From Oscillospiraceae bacterium (GTDB taxonomy: Bacteria > Bacillota > Clostridia > Oscillospirales > Oscillospiraceae): a stretch of DNA of 51,631 nucleotides. The notes under the pieces were generated by a model. That model saw only the letters and a list, made by a program, of their open reading frames with translations, was not told where the DNA came from and made no database searches. The stretch covers positions 1-51,631 of the forward strand of contig CACYXC010000009.1 in NCBI GenBank assembly GCA_902778285.1, in the 5' to 3' direction. The translations under genes and the position numbers were made by a program. This document shows, piece by piece, positions 1-7,196 of this stretch (within the stretch, counting starts at the first letter, position 1; each line of letters begins with the position of its first letter).

Positions 1-124
1 TTTAAAGTCTTTTATGACTTTTCAAGAACCCTTCTCTGGTGCTTATTTGCATAAGCTTTTTCTTACATTGTTCAATTTTCAAGGTACACGCCCGCTGCCC
101 TTTCCTCTCGGCGGCAGCTTATTG
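1..124 (-). other. rRNA operon leader (5' external transcribed region)
   Basis: On the minus strand positions 85-66 read ACCTTGAAAATTGAACAATG, which resembles the conserved TTGAAAACTRAACAA block found in rRNA leaders and spacers of Firmicutes, where it takes part in antitermination and processing. No credible protein is encoded here. The mature 16S sequence must begin left of position 1, so the identification is by context and motif. Confidence 0.65.
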
Positions 125-153
125 ATAATACCACCGCAGACTGTGCTTGTCAA
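125..153 (-). promoter_or_regulatory. rRNA operon promoter P2 (leftward)
   Basis: Minus-strand TTGACA (148-153) and TATTAT (125-130) with 17-bp spacing. The spacer shares the string CTGCGGTGG / TTCGGTGG style ending with P1, so the two promoters look like a tandem duplication, as is common for rrn operons. Confidence 0.8.
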
Positions 154-227
154 GAACTTTTTTCGACTTTTCGAAAATTTTACTCGCCTTCGGATCGTAG
201 CCCTGCGTCTCTTTCGAGCGCCCGGCT

Positions 228-256
228 AATATACCACCGAATTTTCCGCTTGTCAA
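228..256 (-). promoter_or_regulatory. rRNA operon promoter P1 (leftward)
   Basis: Read on the minus strand, a perfect TTGACA (251-256) and TATATT (228-233) are separated by 17 bp. A/T tracts just upstream (258-300) look like an UP element. Together with the near-identical promoter at 125-153 and the leader motif at 66-85, this fits the tandem promoters of a ribosomal RNA operon whose 16S gene would lie just left of the window. The rRNA itself is not visible. Confidence 0.8.
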
Positions 257-295
257 CAGCTATTTTCTGGGTTTTTAAACTTTTTTTACAGACGC

Positions 296-326
296 TAAAT
301 ATTGTGGATGGATACCGGGCATAATA
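296..326 (+). promoter_or_regulatory. Possible sporulation sigma-G-type promoter of the ger operon
   Basis: TAAATA (296-301), an 18-bp spacer and CATAATA (320-326) resemble sigma-G promoters (about TGMATA-N17/18-CATAMTA). gerA operons are sigma-G controlled in Bacillus. The -10 ends only 6 nt before the ATG at 333, so the transcript would be essentially leaderless. This is a motif match only. Confidence 0.4.
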
Positions 327-332
327 CCCCAC

Positions 333-1844
333 ATGTATACCGATCCCATTTCCTACCCCCGGCCGCGGCCGAGGAAAGAGCCCGAATACCGCGGGCCGAT
401 CTCCCTCTTTGCCCTGAAAACGGTCTTTTCCTCCTGCGCCGATTTTGAGACCCGCACGCTGGCCTTCGGCCTGGAGGCTCAGGTGACGGTCCATGCCTGC
501 TGGCTCGACGGGCTCGTCTCGGCGCGCGACTCCGCGGAGGAGGTCCTGCGTCCGCTGACCGACCGCCTGCGCGCGGGCGGCGCGGAGGATGAGGGGGCCG
601 TCATCTCCCGCATCCTCGCCGGCGGCGTGTACCGCGGCGCGGTGCACCGGCGCTCGGGCATGGACCTGCTGACGGACGATCTCTGCCACGGGCACATGGC
701 GCTGATTTTCGACGGCAGCGCCGTGGCGCTCTGCTTCGAGCTGCGCTCGGCCGAGGTCCGCCCCGTGGGCGAGCCGACGCTGGAGAAGTCCCTGAAGGGC
801 GGCCGGGACGCCTTCACCGAGACGCTGCGAACCAACACCGCGCTGGTGCGGCGGCGCGTCGCCTCGCCGCGGCTCAAGCTCGCAGAGAGCACGCTGGGCC
901 GCCGCAGCAACACCCGCGTCGCCGTCTTCTTCGTCGAGGGTCTCGTCTCCCCGGACACGCTGCGCGAGCTCGCGCAGCGCCTGGAGCGTCTGGACGAGGA
1001 CGCCATGCTCGCTCTCGGCTCGCTGGAGCAGTACATCGTGGACGCGCCGCGCTCGCCGTTCCCCCAGCTGCTGCACACCGAGCGGCCCGACCGCTTCGCC
1101 ATGTATCTGCTGCAGGGCAGGGTCGGGCTGCTGGTGGACGGGCTGCCCGTGGGGCTGGTGCTGCCGGTGACGCTCGCGGAGTTCATGAAGGTCACGGACG
1201 ACGCGGGCACGCATCATCTCGTCAGCTCCGCCCTGAGCCTGCTGCGCTGGGCGGCGCTCGCGCTGGCGGCGCTGCTGCCGGCCTTTTACGCGGCCATTGC
1301 CATGTACCATCAGGAGATGATCCCGACGCGGCTGCTGCTGTCGATCATCGAGGCAGAGCGGAACGTGCCCTTTTCCACGGCGCTGGAGCTGCTGGGGATG
1401 CTCGGGGCCTTCGGTCTGGTGCAGGAGGCGGGCCTGCGTCTGCCGAGTCCCATCGGCGACACCGTATCCATCATCGGGGCGCTGATCGTGGGCCAGGCCG
1501 CCGTGGAGGCAAGCCTCGTCTCGCCGATCGCGATCATCGTGGTGGCCTTCTCGGCTATCGCCTGCTACGCGCTGCCGAGTCAGGACCTGGCCGCCGCCGT
1601 GCGCCTCGCGCGGCTCGTGCTGCTGATCGGCGCGATCCTCGGCGGGCTCTATGGGCTGACGCTGCTCCTGTGCCTGCTGCTCTGGCATCTGGCGGGCATC
1701 GACAGCTTCGGCGTCAACTACACCGCGCCGCTGAGCGACGGGCTGCGCGGCAATCTGCGGCGCGCGCTGCTGCACCCGCCCATGCCCGCCGACAAATTCC
1801 GCGATGCGCACCTGCGCACGCCCGATCGGAGGCGGCAGCGTTGA
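333..1844 (+). CDS. gerAA: Spore germinant receptor subunit A (GerAA/GerKA family)
   Basis: First gene of a three-gene germinant receptor operon (A, C, B order). The 503-residue length fits the family. A soluble N-terminal half (about 1-290) precedes hydrophobic segments from about residue 300. Family-typical stretches include HQEMIPTRLLLSI, LPSPIGDTVSIIGALIVGQ and the C-terminal FGVNYTAPLS. Such proteins sit in the inner spore membrane and sense nutrients together with the B and C subunits. The ATG at 333 has no visible Shine-Dalgarno sequence and lies right after a possible sigma-G -10 element. The N-terminal variable region is shorter than in many GerAA proteins, which agrees with this start. 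The charged, Arg-rich tail (DKFRDAHLRTPDRRRQR) is ordinary for the family. The identification is firm; the ligand cannot be told. Confidence 0.93.
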   Translation: MYTDPISYPRPRPRKEPEYRGPISLFALKTVFSSCADFETRTLAFGLEAQVTVHACWLDGLVSARDSAEEVLRPLTDRLRAGGAEDEGAVISRILAGGVYRGAVHRRSGMDLLTDDLCHGHMALIFDGSAVALCFELRSAEVRPVGEPTLEKSLKGGRDAFTETLRTNTALVRRRVASPRLKLAESTLGRRSNTRVAVFFVEGLVSPDTLRELAQRLERLDEDAMLALGSLEQYIVDAPRSPFPQLLHTERPDRFAMYLLQGRVGLLVDGLPVGLVLPVTLAEFMKVTDDAGTHHLVSSALSLLRWAALALAALLPAFYAAIAMYHQEMIPTRLLLSIIEAERNVPFSTALELLGMLGAFGLVQEAGLRLPSPIGDTVSIIGALIVGQAAVEASLVSPIAIIVVAFSAIACYALPSQDLAAAVRLARLVLLIGAILGGLYGLTLLLCLLLWHLAGIDSFGVNYTAPLSDGLRGNLRRALLHPPMPADKFRDAHLRTPDRRRQR

Positions 1845-1880
1845 CAGTTTTCAATTTTCAGAATTCAGTTTTCAGATAAG

Positions 1881-3017
1881 ATGAAGAAAATCGCTCTTTA
1901 CTCTTTTCTATTCTTTTTCCTGCTTCCGCTCTGCGGCTGCGGCGTTTCGGGGCAGCACCGGGAGGTGGAGCAGATGCAGATCATCCAGACGGTGGGCGTG
2001 GACTACACGCCGGGCGGCGTCCGGCTGAGTCTCGCGGCCGCGGCCGAGGCGGACGGGCAGGAGACGCCCCCGCCCCTGACCGGAACGGGCAGAAACTATA
2101 CCGCGGCGCTGGACCGGATCCGCGAGTCCTCGGTGGAGGAGGAGCTGTTCCTCGGCCACGTGCAGAATCTGCTGGTCGGTCAGGAGGCCGCCGAGCACGG
2201 GCTGGAGGATCTGCTGGGCACCGTGTGCCGCTCGGCGGACCTGCGGCTGGACATGCCGCTCTACATCGTGCGCGGCGGCAGCGCGGAGGAGATGGTACTC
2301 GGCGCGGGCAGCGGCAGCCGCGGGATCACCGAGATCCTGCAGGCCACAGACAGCCGCAGCGAACGCCGGCAGGCGGCGCAGAGCGAGACCTCCGCGGCTC
2401 TGCTGCGCTCCCTGTCCCGCCGCGGCGGGGCGCTGGCAAAGGCCCTGCGCTATGAAAGCGCCGCCGAGGACGGCGGGAAGACCGCCGCGGACGCGGGGCT
2501 CGCGGTGCTGGCGGACGGCGTGCTCGCCGCCTGGATCGAGCCGGAGGACGCCATCGGCGTCGAGCTGCTGCGCGGCGGCACCGCCGGGCGGGAGCTGAGC
2601 GTTCTGGATCTCGGCGGTCTGCCCGTGACACTTGCGCTGCAGCGCGGCGAGAGCCGGGTCCTGCCGGTCTGGAACGAGGACGGCAGCCTGCGCGGGCTGG
2701 ACGTGCTGGCGCAGGTGCGCGCCGCCGTGCTGGAAACCGCCGCCGAAAGCGGCGAGGATCTCGACCACTACGAAGACTATCTGACCGCGCAGCTGGAGTC
2801 CGCGGTCTCGGAGCGCATCGGGCGCATCCTCCGGCTGGAGCGGCAGCTGAAGCTGGACTTTCTTGCGCTGGACGAGCGCGTCTCGCTGTCCTCGCCGGAG
2901 CGCTGGCAGGCGCTGGACGCGCCGCTGGGCGAGCTGCTGGGCTCGCTGGAGATCAGCATCACCGTGCGCGGCGAGCTGCTGCACAGCTATGACTCCACCA
3001 TGGACGGAAGAGGATAA
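1881..3017 (+). CDS. gerAC: Germination lipoprotein, Ger(x)C family
   Basis: Second gene of the ger operon, 36 bp after gerAA. The N-terminus is a lipoprotein signal: MKK, a Phe/Leu-rich core and lipobox LCGC, so lipidation is predicted at Cys20 or so. The mature part begins with EVEQMQIIQTVGVDYTPGG, matching the first domain of GerAC proteins (REID.l.iv.aiGID). The C-terminal Ger(x)C domain, with its central helix and a late strand-rich part, is present to about residue 370. The 378-residue length is normal. The protein would be anchored on the outer face of the inner spore membrane and is needed for receptor function. There are many Ala and Arg codons, as in the neighbours. Confidence 0.9.
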   Translation: MKKIALYSFLFFFLLPLCGCGVSGQHREVEQMQIIQTVGVDYTPGGVRLSLAAAAEADGQETPPPLTGTGRNYTAALDRIRESSVEEELFLGHVQNLLVGQEAAEHGLEDLLGTVCRSADLRLDMPLYIVRGGSAEEMVLGAGSGSRGITEILQATDSRSERRQAAQSETSAALLRSLSRRGGALAKALRYESAAEDGGKTAADAGLAVLADGVLAAWIEPEDAIGVELLRGGTAGRELSVLDLGGLPVTLALQRGESRVLPVWNEDGSLRGLDVLAQVRAAVLETAAESGEDLDHYEDYLTAQLESAVSERIGRILRLERQLKLDFLALDERVSLSSPERWQALDAPLGELLGSLEISITVRGELLHSYDSTMDGRG

Positions 3018-3023
3018 GGGCTT

Positions 3024-4148
3024 ATGAAGGATACGGAACGCTTCTCGCGGCGGCAGCTGCTCTCTCTGGGCGCCGCCGCGGTCCTCTCCCCGGCGCTGCG
3101 GCTCTACCCAGCGGCCTCGGTGCGGCTGGCCGGGCGCGGCGCGTGGCTGTCGGCTCTCTGCTGTCTGCCGCCGCTGATGCTCTATGCCTGGCTATACTGC
3201 CGCTTCACCGCCGCGCGGCGCGAGGGGGAGGGCCTGGGGGAGCTTACGCTGCGCGCGCTGGGCGGGAAGCTCGGCCGGGCCGCGCTGCTGCTCTATGGGC
3301 TGTGGCTGCTGCTGTATGCGGGCTTTGTGCTGCGCGCGGCGGCGGAGCGCTTTGTGGTGGCCATTTTTCCCGACAGCGGCCCCGGCTTTTTCGTGCTGAC
3401 GCTGGGGCTCGCCGCGCTGCTTGCCTCCCTCGGCTCGCCGCGCGCTCTCGTGCGCACGGCGCGGATGCTGCTGCCCGTGCTGCTGGGCGTGATCGTGCTG
3501 CTGCTCCTGTTCTCGCTTCGGCAGGCGGAGCTCACGAACCTGCTGCCGCTGACGGAGGAGGACGCCGTCCCGGTCCTGCTCGGCGCCCTGCCGGTCGGGC
3601 AGGTGCTGCTGCTCGGGCTCTACGCGCCGGGCTTCCTGCTCGGCGGCGTGGAACAGCGCGAGGGCGAGCTTCGCGCCCGCTGGCTTTGGCTGCTGGGTCT
3701 CTGCCTGCTGCTGAGCGCCCTGTGCGCGGCGGTGCTCGGCTGCTTCGGCGCGGAGATCACGACGCGGCTGAGCCTGCCCTTCTTCACGCTGGTACGCAAC
3801 CTCGTCTTTTTCCGCACGCTGGAGCGTCTGGAGGCGCCGGTGGTCTCGCTGTGGCTGATCCCGGACTTTCTGCTCGCCTCGCTCTCTCTTTTCTGCGCCC
3901 AGCTCTGCCTGCGGCTGCTCCTCGGCGCCGGGCCCGCGTACCGGGGCGAGGCGCTGACCGACATGCGCCGCGGGCGCTGGCTGATCTGGCTGGGCGGCGC
4001 GGCGGCCATCGCGGCGGGGCTGCTGATGGCCCCGAACGCCCGCGCGCTCGCGCTCTGGTCGGAGCGGATCATCCCCATCGGCCAGACCGCCGCCGCAGGC
4101 CTGATCCCCATTATTTATATGGTAGGGAAAAGCAAAAAACGGCTGTGA
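3024..4148 (+). CDS. gerAB: Spore germination permease subunit B (GerAB/AAP family)
   Basis: Third gene of the ger operon, 6 bp after gerAC. It encodes a 374-residue, highly hydrophobic protein with about ten predicted membrane segments, related to APC-type amino acid transporters (spore germination family 2.A.3.9). It starts with SRRQLLSLGAAAVLSPALRLYPA, an N-terminal pattern of GerAB proteins. The B subunit is the one that binds the germinant in studied receptors. Its stop codon lies inside a hairpin (4140-4163) that also holds the stop codon of the convergent MutS-like gene. Assignment rests on hydrophobicity, length and position after gerAA and gerAC. Confidence 0.9.
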   Translation: MKDTERFSRRQLLSLGAAAVLSPALRLYPAASVRLAGRGAWLSALCCLPPLMLYAWLYCRFTAARREGEGLGELTLRALGGKLGRAALLLYGLWLLLYAGFVLRAAAERFVVAIFPDSGPGFFVLTLGLAALLASLGSPRALVRTARMLLPVLLGVIVLLLLFSLRQAELTNLLPLTEEDAVPVLLGALPVGQVLLLGLYAPGFLLGGVEQREGELRARWLWLLGLCLLLSALCAAVLGCFGAEITTRLSLPFFTLVRNLVFFRTLERLEAPVVSLWLIPDFLLASLSLFCAQLCLRLLLGAGPAYRGEALTDMRRGRWLIWLGGAAAIAAGLLMAPNARALALWSERIIPIGQTAAAGLIPIIYMVGKSKKRL

Positions 4149-4163
4149 CCGGAGTCACAGCCG
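4140..4163. terminator. Shared bidirectional terminator, gerAB / MutS-like gene
   Basis: A perfect hairpin with 10-bp arms (CGGCTGTGAC / GTCACAGCCG) and loop CGGA, preceded by an A-run on the plus strand. It overlaps both convergent genes: the gerAB stop is at 4146-4148 and the MutS-like stop at 4155-4157, so both coding ends are inside the stem. Confidence 0.7.
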
Positions 4164-5738
4164 CTGTTCCAGTATCTGCGCCCGGGAGAAGGCGCGCTGT
4201 ACCAGCTCCTCGTCAAAGCCCATCAGCCGCAGAAGCAGGATCGCGTTCCTTGATGTGGCCCTGCCCTCCCGCAGCAGGTAGTCAAAGATCATCTCTCCCT
4301 CCCCGACCTGTTCCTCAAAGTGGTACAGGTCATAGCTATCGCTCAGGAGATCACAGAGTTCGATGTCATGCGTGGCGGCGAGGCACAGCGCGCCCGCTTC
4401 AGCCATAACCTGCAGCACCACGCTGGAAGCCGCGATCCGCTCCACCGTGTTGGTCCCGCGCAGCACCTCGTCCACGACACAAAGGACCGCCGAATCCTCC
4501 TTCAGCGCGTCCAGGATGCGCTTGAGCGATTTTGTCTCCGCGATGTAGTAGCTCTCCCCGGCCATCAGATCGTCCCGCAGCGCCATGGAGGAGTAAATGC
4601 GAAAGGCCCGGCTCTCATAGGACTCCGCCGGAGCCGTGCAGATGCTCTGGGCGAGGATCGCCGACAGAGCCGCGGTTTTCAGATAGGTGGACTTTCCCGA
4701 GGCGTTGGAGCCTGTGATCAGGATAGAACGCTCCGTCACACAGTCGTTCGGCACGGGGTCGGACAGCAGCGGATGAAACAGAGCCTTAGCGCAGATCGCA
4801 TTCGTGCTCCCCCGCTCAAAACGAAGGACAGGCTCGGCGTATTGCCCGAGACTCGCCCGATAGGAGGCGACGGAGATCGCCGCGTCCAGCCTGCCAAGCT
4901 GCTCATGGATCGTAAACACGTCATCATGGCAGCGCCCCAGTTTGTTTTTCAAATACTCATAGGTAATGAGATCCAGCAGGGTAACGGTGAGGAGCAGATC
5001 CTCCATGCTGCCGTTGTCCATGCCTCGGGAGACGCCGCCCGTCCGGATAACGGCCCGCAGCCGGTCCAGGCTCGCGTAAGCCTCCTGCAGCTGCGCGTCG
5101 AGCTCCCCGTCGTGCAGCCGGCGCAGCTTCCTCACGGCAAAGATCATGTTGATCACATAGTTGACGGTGTCATAGTCCCGCTCTGAGCGGCGTCTGCCGA
5201 ACTCATGTACGGCACAGTTGAGAAAGATCGCGGCCATGACGGCCCAGGCGCCGGCGCCGCGGCTGAGCACCGTCCAGACCGCCGCCGCAATCAGGAGCAG
5301 AAAACAGGTGAGATAAACGAGCAGGAGAGAGATCCCGTGCTCCTCCGGGTCAAAGGAGCGGCACAGATCCGCGCGCCGTGTGCAGCCGAGCCGGGCGAGG
5401 ATCAGCTCCGCTCGCAGGCGGCGTTCCGGGTCTCTCTGCGCGTATTCGATCAGCGCCCTGCGGCGCTGAAAGCTCTCTTCGTCGAGTGCGGGGCTGCGCA
5501 GCATATAGTACAGATACTGCTCTCCGGAGCTGGAGCGTCTGGGATTGATCCGCTGAAACACGCGGTCCATGTCCAGATCGTTCCACGTGATCTCATCGAT
5601 CAGAAAGGGATCGAGGCCCCTGTCCCGCCGGTAGTCATAGTAGGCGCGGATACTGCTCATGTCCCCCTCAAAATAAGTCGCGTCGGGGACTTTCCCATAG
5701 CCCTCCCGCAGCATTCGTTTCAGTTTTCTTGTTCTCAT
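4155..5738 (-). CDS. Membrane-associated MutS-related ATPase
   Basis: A 527-residue protein with the lever/clamp and ATPase parts of MutS but without the mismatch-binding N-terminal domain and without a Smr nuclease domain. ATPase motifs: Walker A GSNASGKS (343-350), Walker B VVDEVLRGTN (421-430) and the THD switch (456-458). Two hydrophobic segments (about 136-158 and 164-178) suggest membrane anchoring, seen in a group of short MutS relatives of Clostridia whose role is not established. It should not be called a mismatch-repair protein without evidence. It is transcribed toward gerAB with a shared terminator and follows its own upstream neighbour by 71 bp, separated by a strong terminator, so it probably has its own promoter. 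Confidence 0.8.
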   Translation of the reverse strand: MRTRKLKRMLREGYGKVPDATYFEGDMSSIRAYYDYRRDRGLDPFLIDEITWNDLDMDRVFQRINPRRSSSGEQYLYYMLRSPALDEESFQRRRALIEYAQRDPERRLRAELILARLGCTRRADLCRSFDPEEHGISLLLVYLTCFLLLIAAAVWTVLSRGAGAWAVMAAIFLNCAVHEFGRRRSERDYDTVNYVINMIFAVRKLRRLHDGELDAQLQEAYASLDRLRAVIRTGGVSRGMDNGSMEDLLLTVTLLDLITYEYLKNKLGRCHDDVFTIHEQLGRLDAAISVASYRASLGQYAEPVLRFERGSTNAICAKALFHPLLSDPVPNDCVTERSILITGSNASGKSTYLKTAALSAILAQSICTAPAESYESRAFRIYSSMALRDDLMAGESYYIAETKSLKRILDALKEDSAVLCVVDEVLRGTNTVERIAASSVVLQVMAEAGALCLAATHDIELCDLLSDSYDLYHFEEQVGEGEMIFDYLLREGRATSRNAILLLRLMGFDEELVQRAFSRAQILEQRL

Positions 5739-5769
5739 TGTCGAACGCGCTCCTTCGCGGAAAAATAAC

Positions 5770-5797
5770 GGGCGGCGGGGCGTTTGCCCCGCCGCCC
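5770..5797 (-). terminator. Rho-independent terminator of the foldase gene
   Basis: A 12-bp GC-only stem (GGGCGGCGGGGC and complement) with a 4-nt loop, 12 bp after the foldase stop, followed on the minus strand by GTTATTTTT. It separates the foldase gene from the MutS-like gene downstream. Confidence 0.85.
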
Positions 5798-5809
5798 GGC
5801 AGTATCATC

Positions 5810-7108
5810 TTACTTCAGATAGTCCAGCAGGTTCGGGGCCTCGAAGCCCTCGGCGTAGTCCACCGTCACGCTTTCGAAGGCACTCTGCAGCGCCGCGCCG
5901 TAGGCCTCGTTGGCGGCCTTGCTGCGGGCGGTCATGGCCGTGCCGTCGCTCGAATACTCGATGACGCCGTCCGGATCGAGCGGCAGGCGCATGATCACAT
6001 GGTAGCCGTATTCGGACTTCACCGGGTCGGAGACCTGATACTCCTCCAGGCTCAGCACGGTGTCTTCAAACTCCGCCACCATCTTGCCGGGCAGGAAGAC
6101 ATAGCCGTCGGGATAGAGCTCCTTGCCGGTATCCTCGCAGTATTCCGCCTTCAGCTCGGCAAAGCGCTTGAGGCGCTCACCGTCGTCCTCGATGGCCCTG
6201 AGCTCGTCCGCGAGCTCCTGCGCCCTGGCGAACTTTTCGGCCGCGGCCTCCTCGTCCAGCTCCTGGAAATTTGTCGGGTCGATGGTCATGAGCAGGATGT
6301 GGGTGGCGGCGAGATAGTCGTTGTCCGCCAGATACTGGGCGGCGACGCCGTCCTCCACTAACTCTCCGTTTTCGCCGTAGGCCTGCACGAAGCCCTGGCG
6401 GTACAGGTAGTTGACGCGGTTCATGCGGTCGTAGAGCGTGCGCGGCAGGAAGATGGTCTCGATGTAGGCGTTGAAGTCCTCCGCCGTCTTGCCCTCGCCC
6501 ACAGCGCCGAGGATGTCCTGCTCCTCCTGCGCGCGGATGGCCTCAAGCTGCTCGTCGGTCAGCTCCACGCCGTTTTTCTCGGCCATGCTCTCGATGACGC
6601 AGATCTGCTTGAGCGAGCTCTCCGCGCTCTTGGGCACGATGTCGGCGAAGCTGTCGTCGCTGTCGTCCTCGACCTGATCGGTCCATTCGGGCGCGGCGCC
6701 GTAGTAGGAGGCCATGGTGCTGAAATAGTTCTCCACCTGCTTGGCCTGGGAGAAGAACAGGTAGAAGTACTCGCCCCAGGTCACGTCCTTCCCGTCCACA
6801 CTCGCGACGACCTCGTCCGGCGCATGCAGGGCGTACATCGCGGCGTAATCGGGCACGCGGAGGGTGTAGGCCTCTGCCTCGGCAGCTTCGTCCGCCGCCG
6901 CCTCGGGCTGTTCGGCGCTCAGGCCGGTCCCCTCGCCGTCCATGCCCTCGTTGACGGCGACGGCCGTCGCCCCGTCGGCCCCGCCGATGACGCACACGTC
7001 CTCCGCGGGCGCGACGGTCCCGCTCTTGACGCCGCGGCTGCCCAGATAGCCGATCACGGCGCCTCCCAGCAGGCAGAGGATCAGCAGTGCGATGATCATC
7101 TTTTTCAT
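5810..7108 (-). CDS. Membrane-anchored peptidyl-prolyl isomerase / foldase (PrsA/SurA-like)
   Basis: The start at 7108 is chosen because AAAGGA lies 9-14 nt upstream and the N-terminus then reads MKKMIIALLILCLLGGAVIGYLG, a single membrane anchor or uncleaved signal with no lipobox Cys. A Pro/Ala/Glu-rich linker follows, then a SurA_N-like helical chaperone region (about 115-275) and a parvulin/PPIC-type domain (about 275-400; LAATHILLM and EYGYHVIMRL flank it). These proteins help exported proteins fold outside the membrane. The last 40 residues are a short tail. A strong terminator follows the stop. The gene is downstream of mfd with an 88-bp gap, an arrangement also seen in other Firmicutes. 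Confidence 0.85.
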   Translation of the reverse strand: MKKMIIALLILCLLGGAVIGYLGSRGVKSGTVAPAEDVCVIGGADGATAVAVNEGMDGEGTGLSAEQPEAAADEAAEAEAYTLRVPDYAAMYALHAPDEVVASVDGKDVTWGEYFYLFFSQAKQVENYFSTMASYYGAAPEWTDQVEDDSDDSFADIVPKSAESSLKQICVIESMAEKNGVELTDEQLEAIRAQEEQDILGAVGEGKTAEDFNAYIETIFLPRTLYDRMNRVNYLYRQGFVQAYGENGELVEDGVAAQYLADNDYLAATHILLMTIDPTNFQELDEEAAAEKFARAQELADELRAIEDDGERLKRFAELKAEYCEDTGKELYPDGYVFLPGKMVAEFEDTVLSLEEYQVSDPVKSEYGYHVIMRLPLDPDGVIEYSSDGTAMTARSKAANEAYGAALQSAFESVTVDYAEGFEAPNLLDYLK

Positions 7109-7196
7109 TTGCGTTGTATCCTTTCCGTTTCCGGTTTTGTCGTTCCCTGTGATCATACCACCACAGGCCGCAGATCACAAGAGGAATCGTCAGGTT

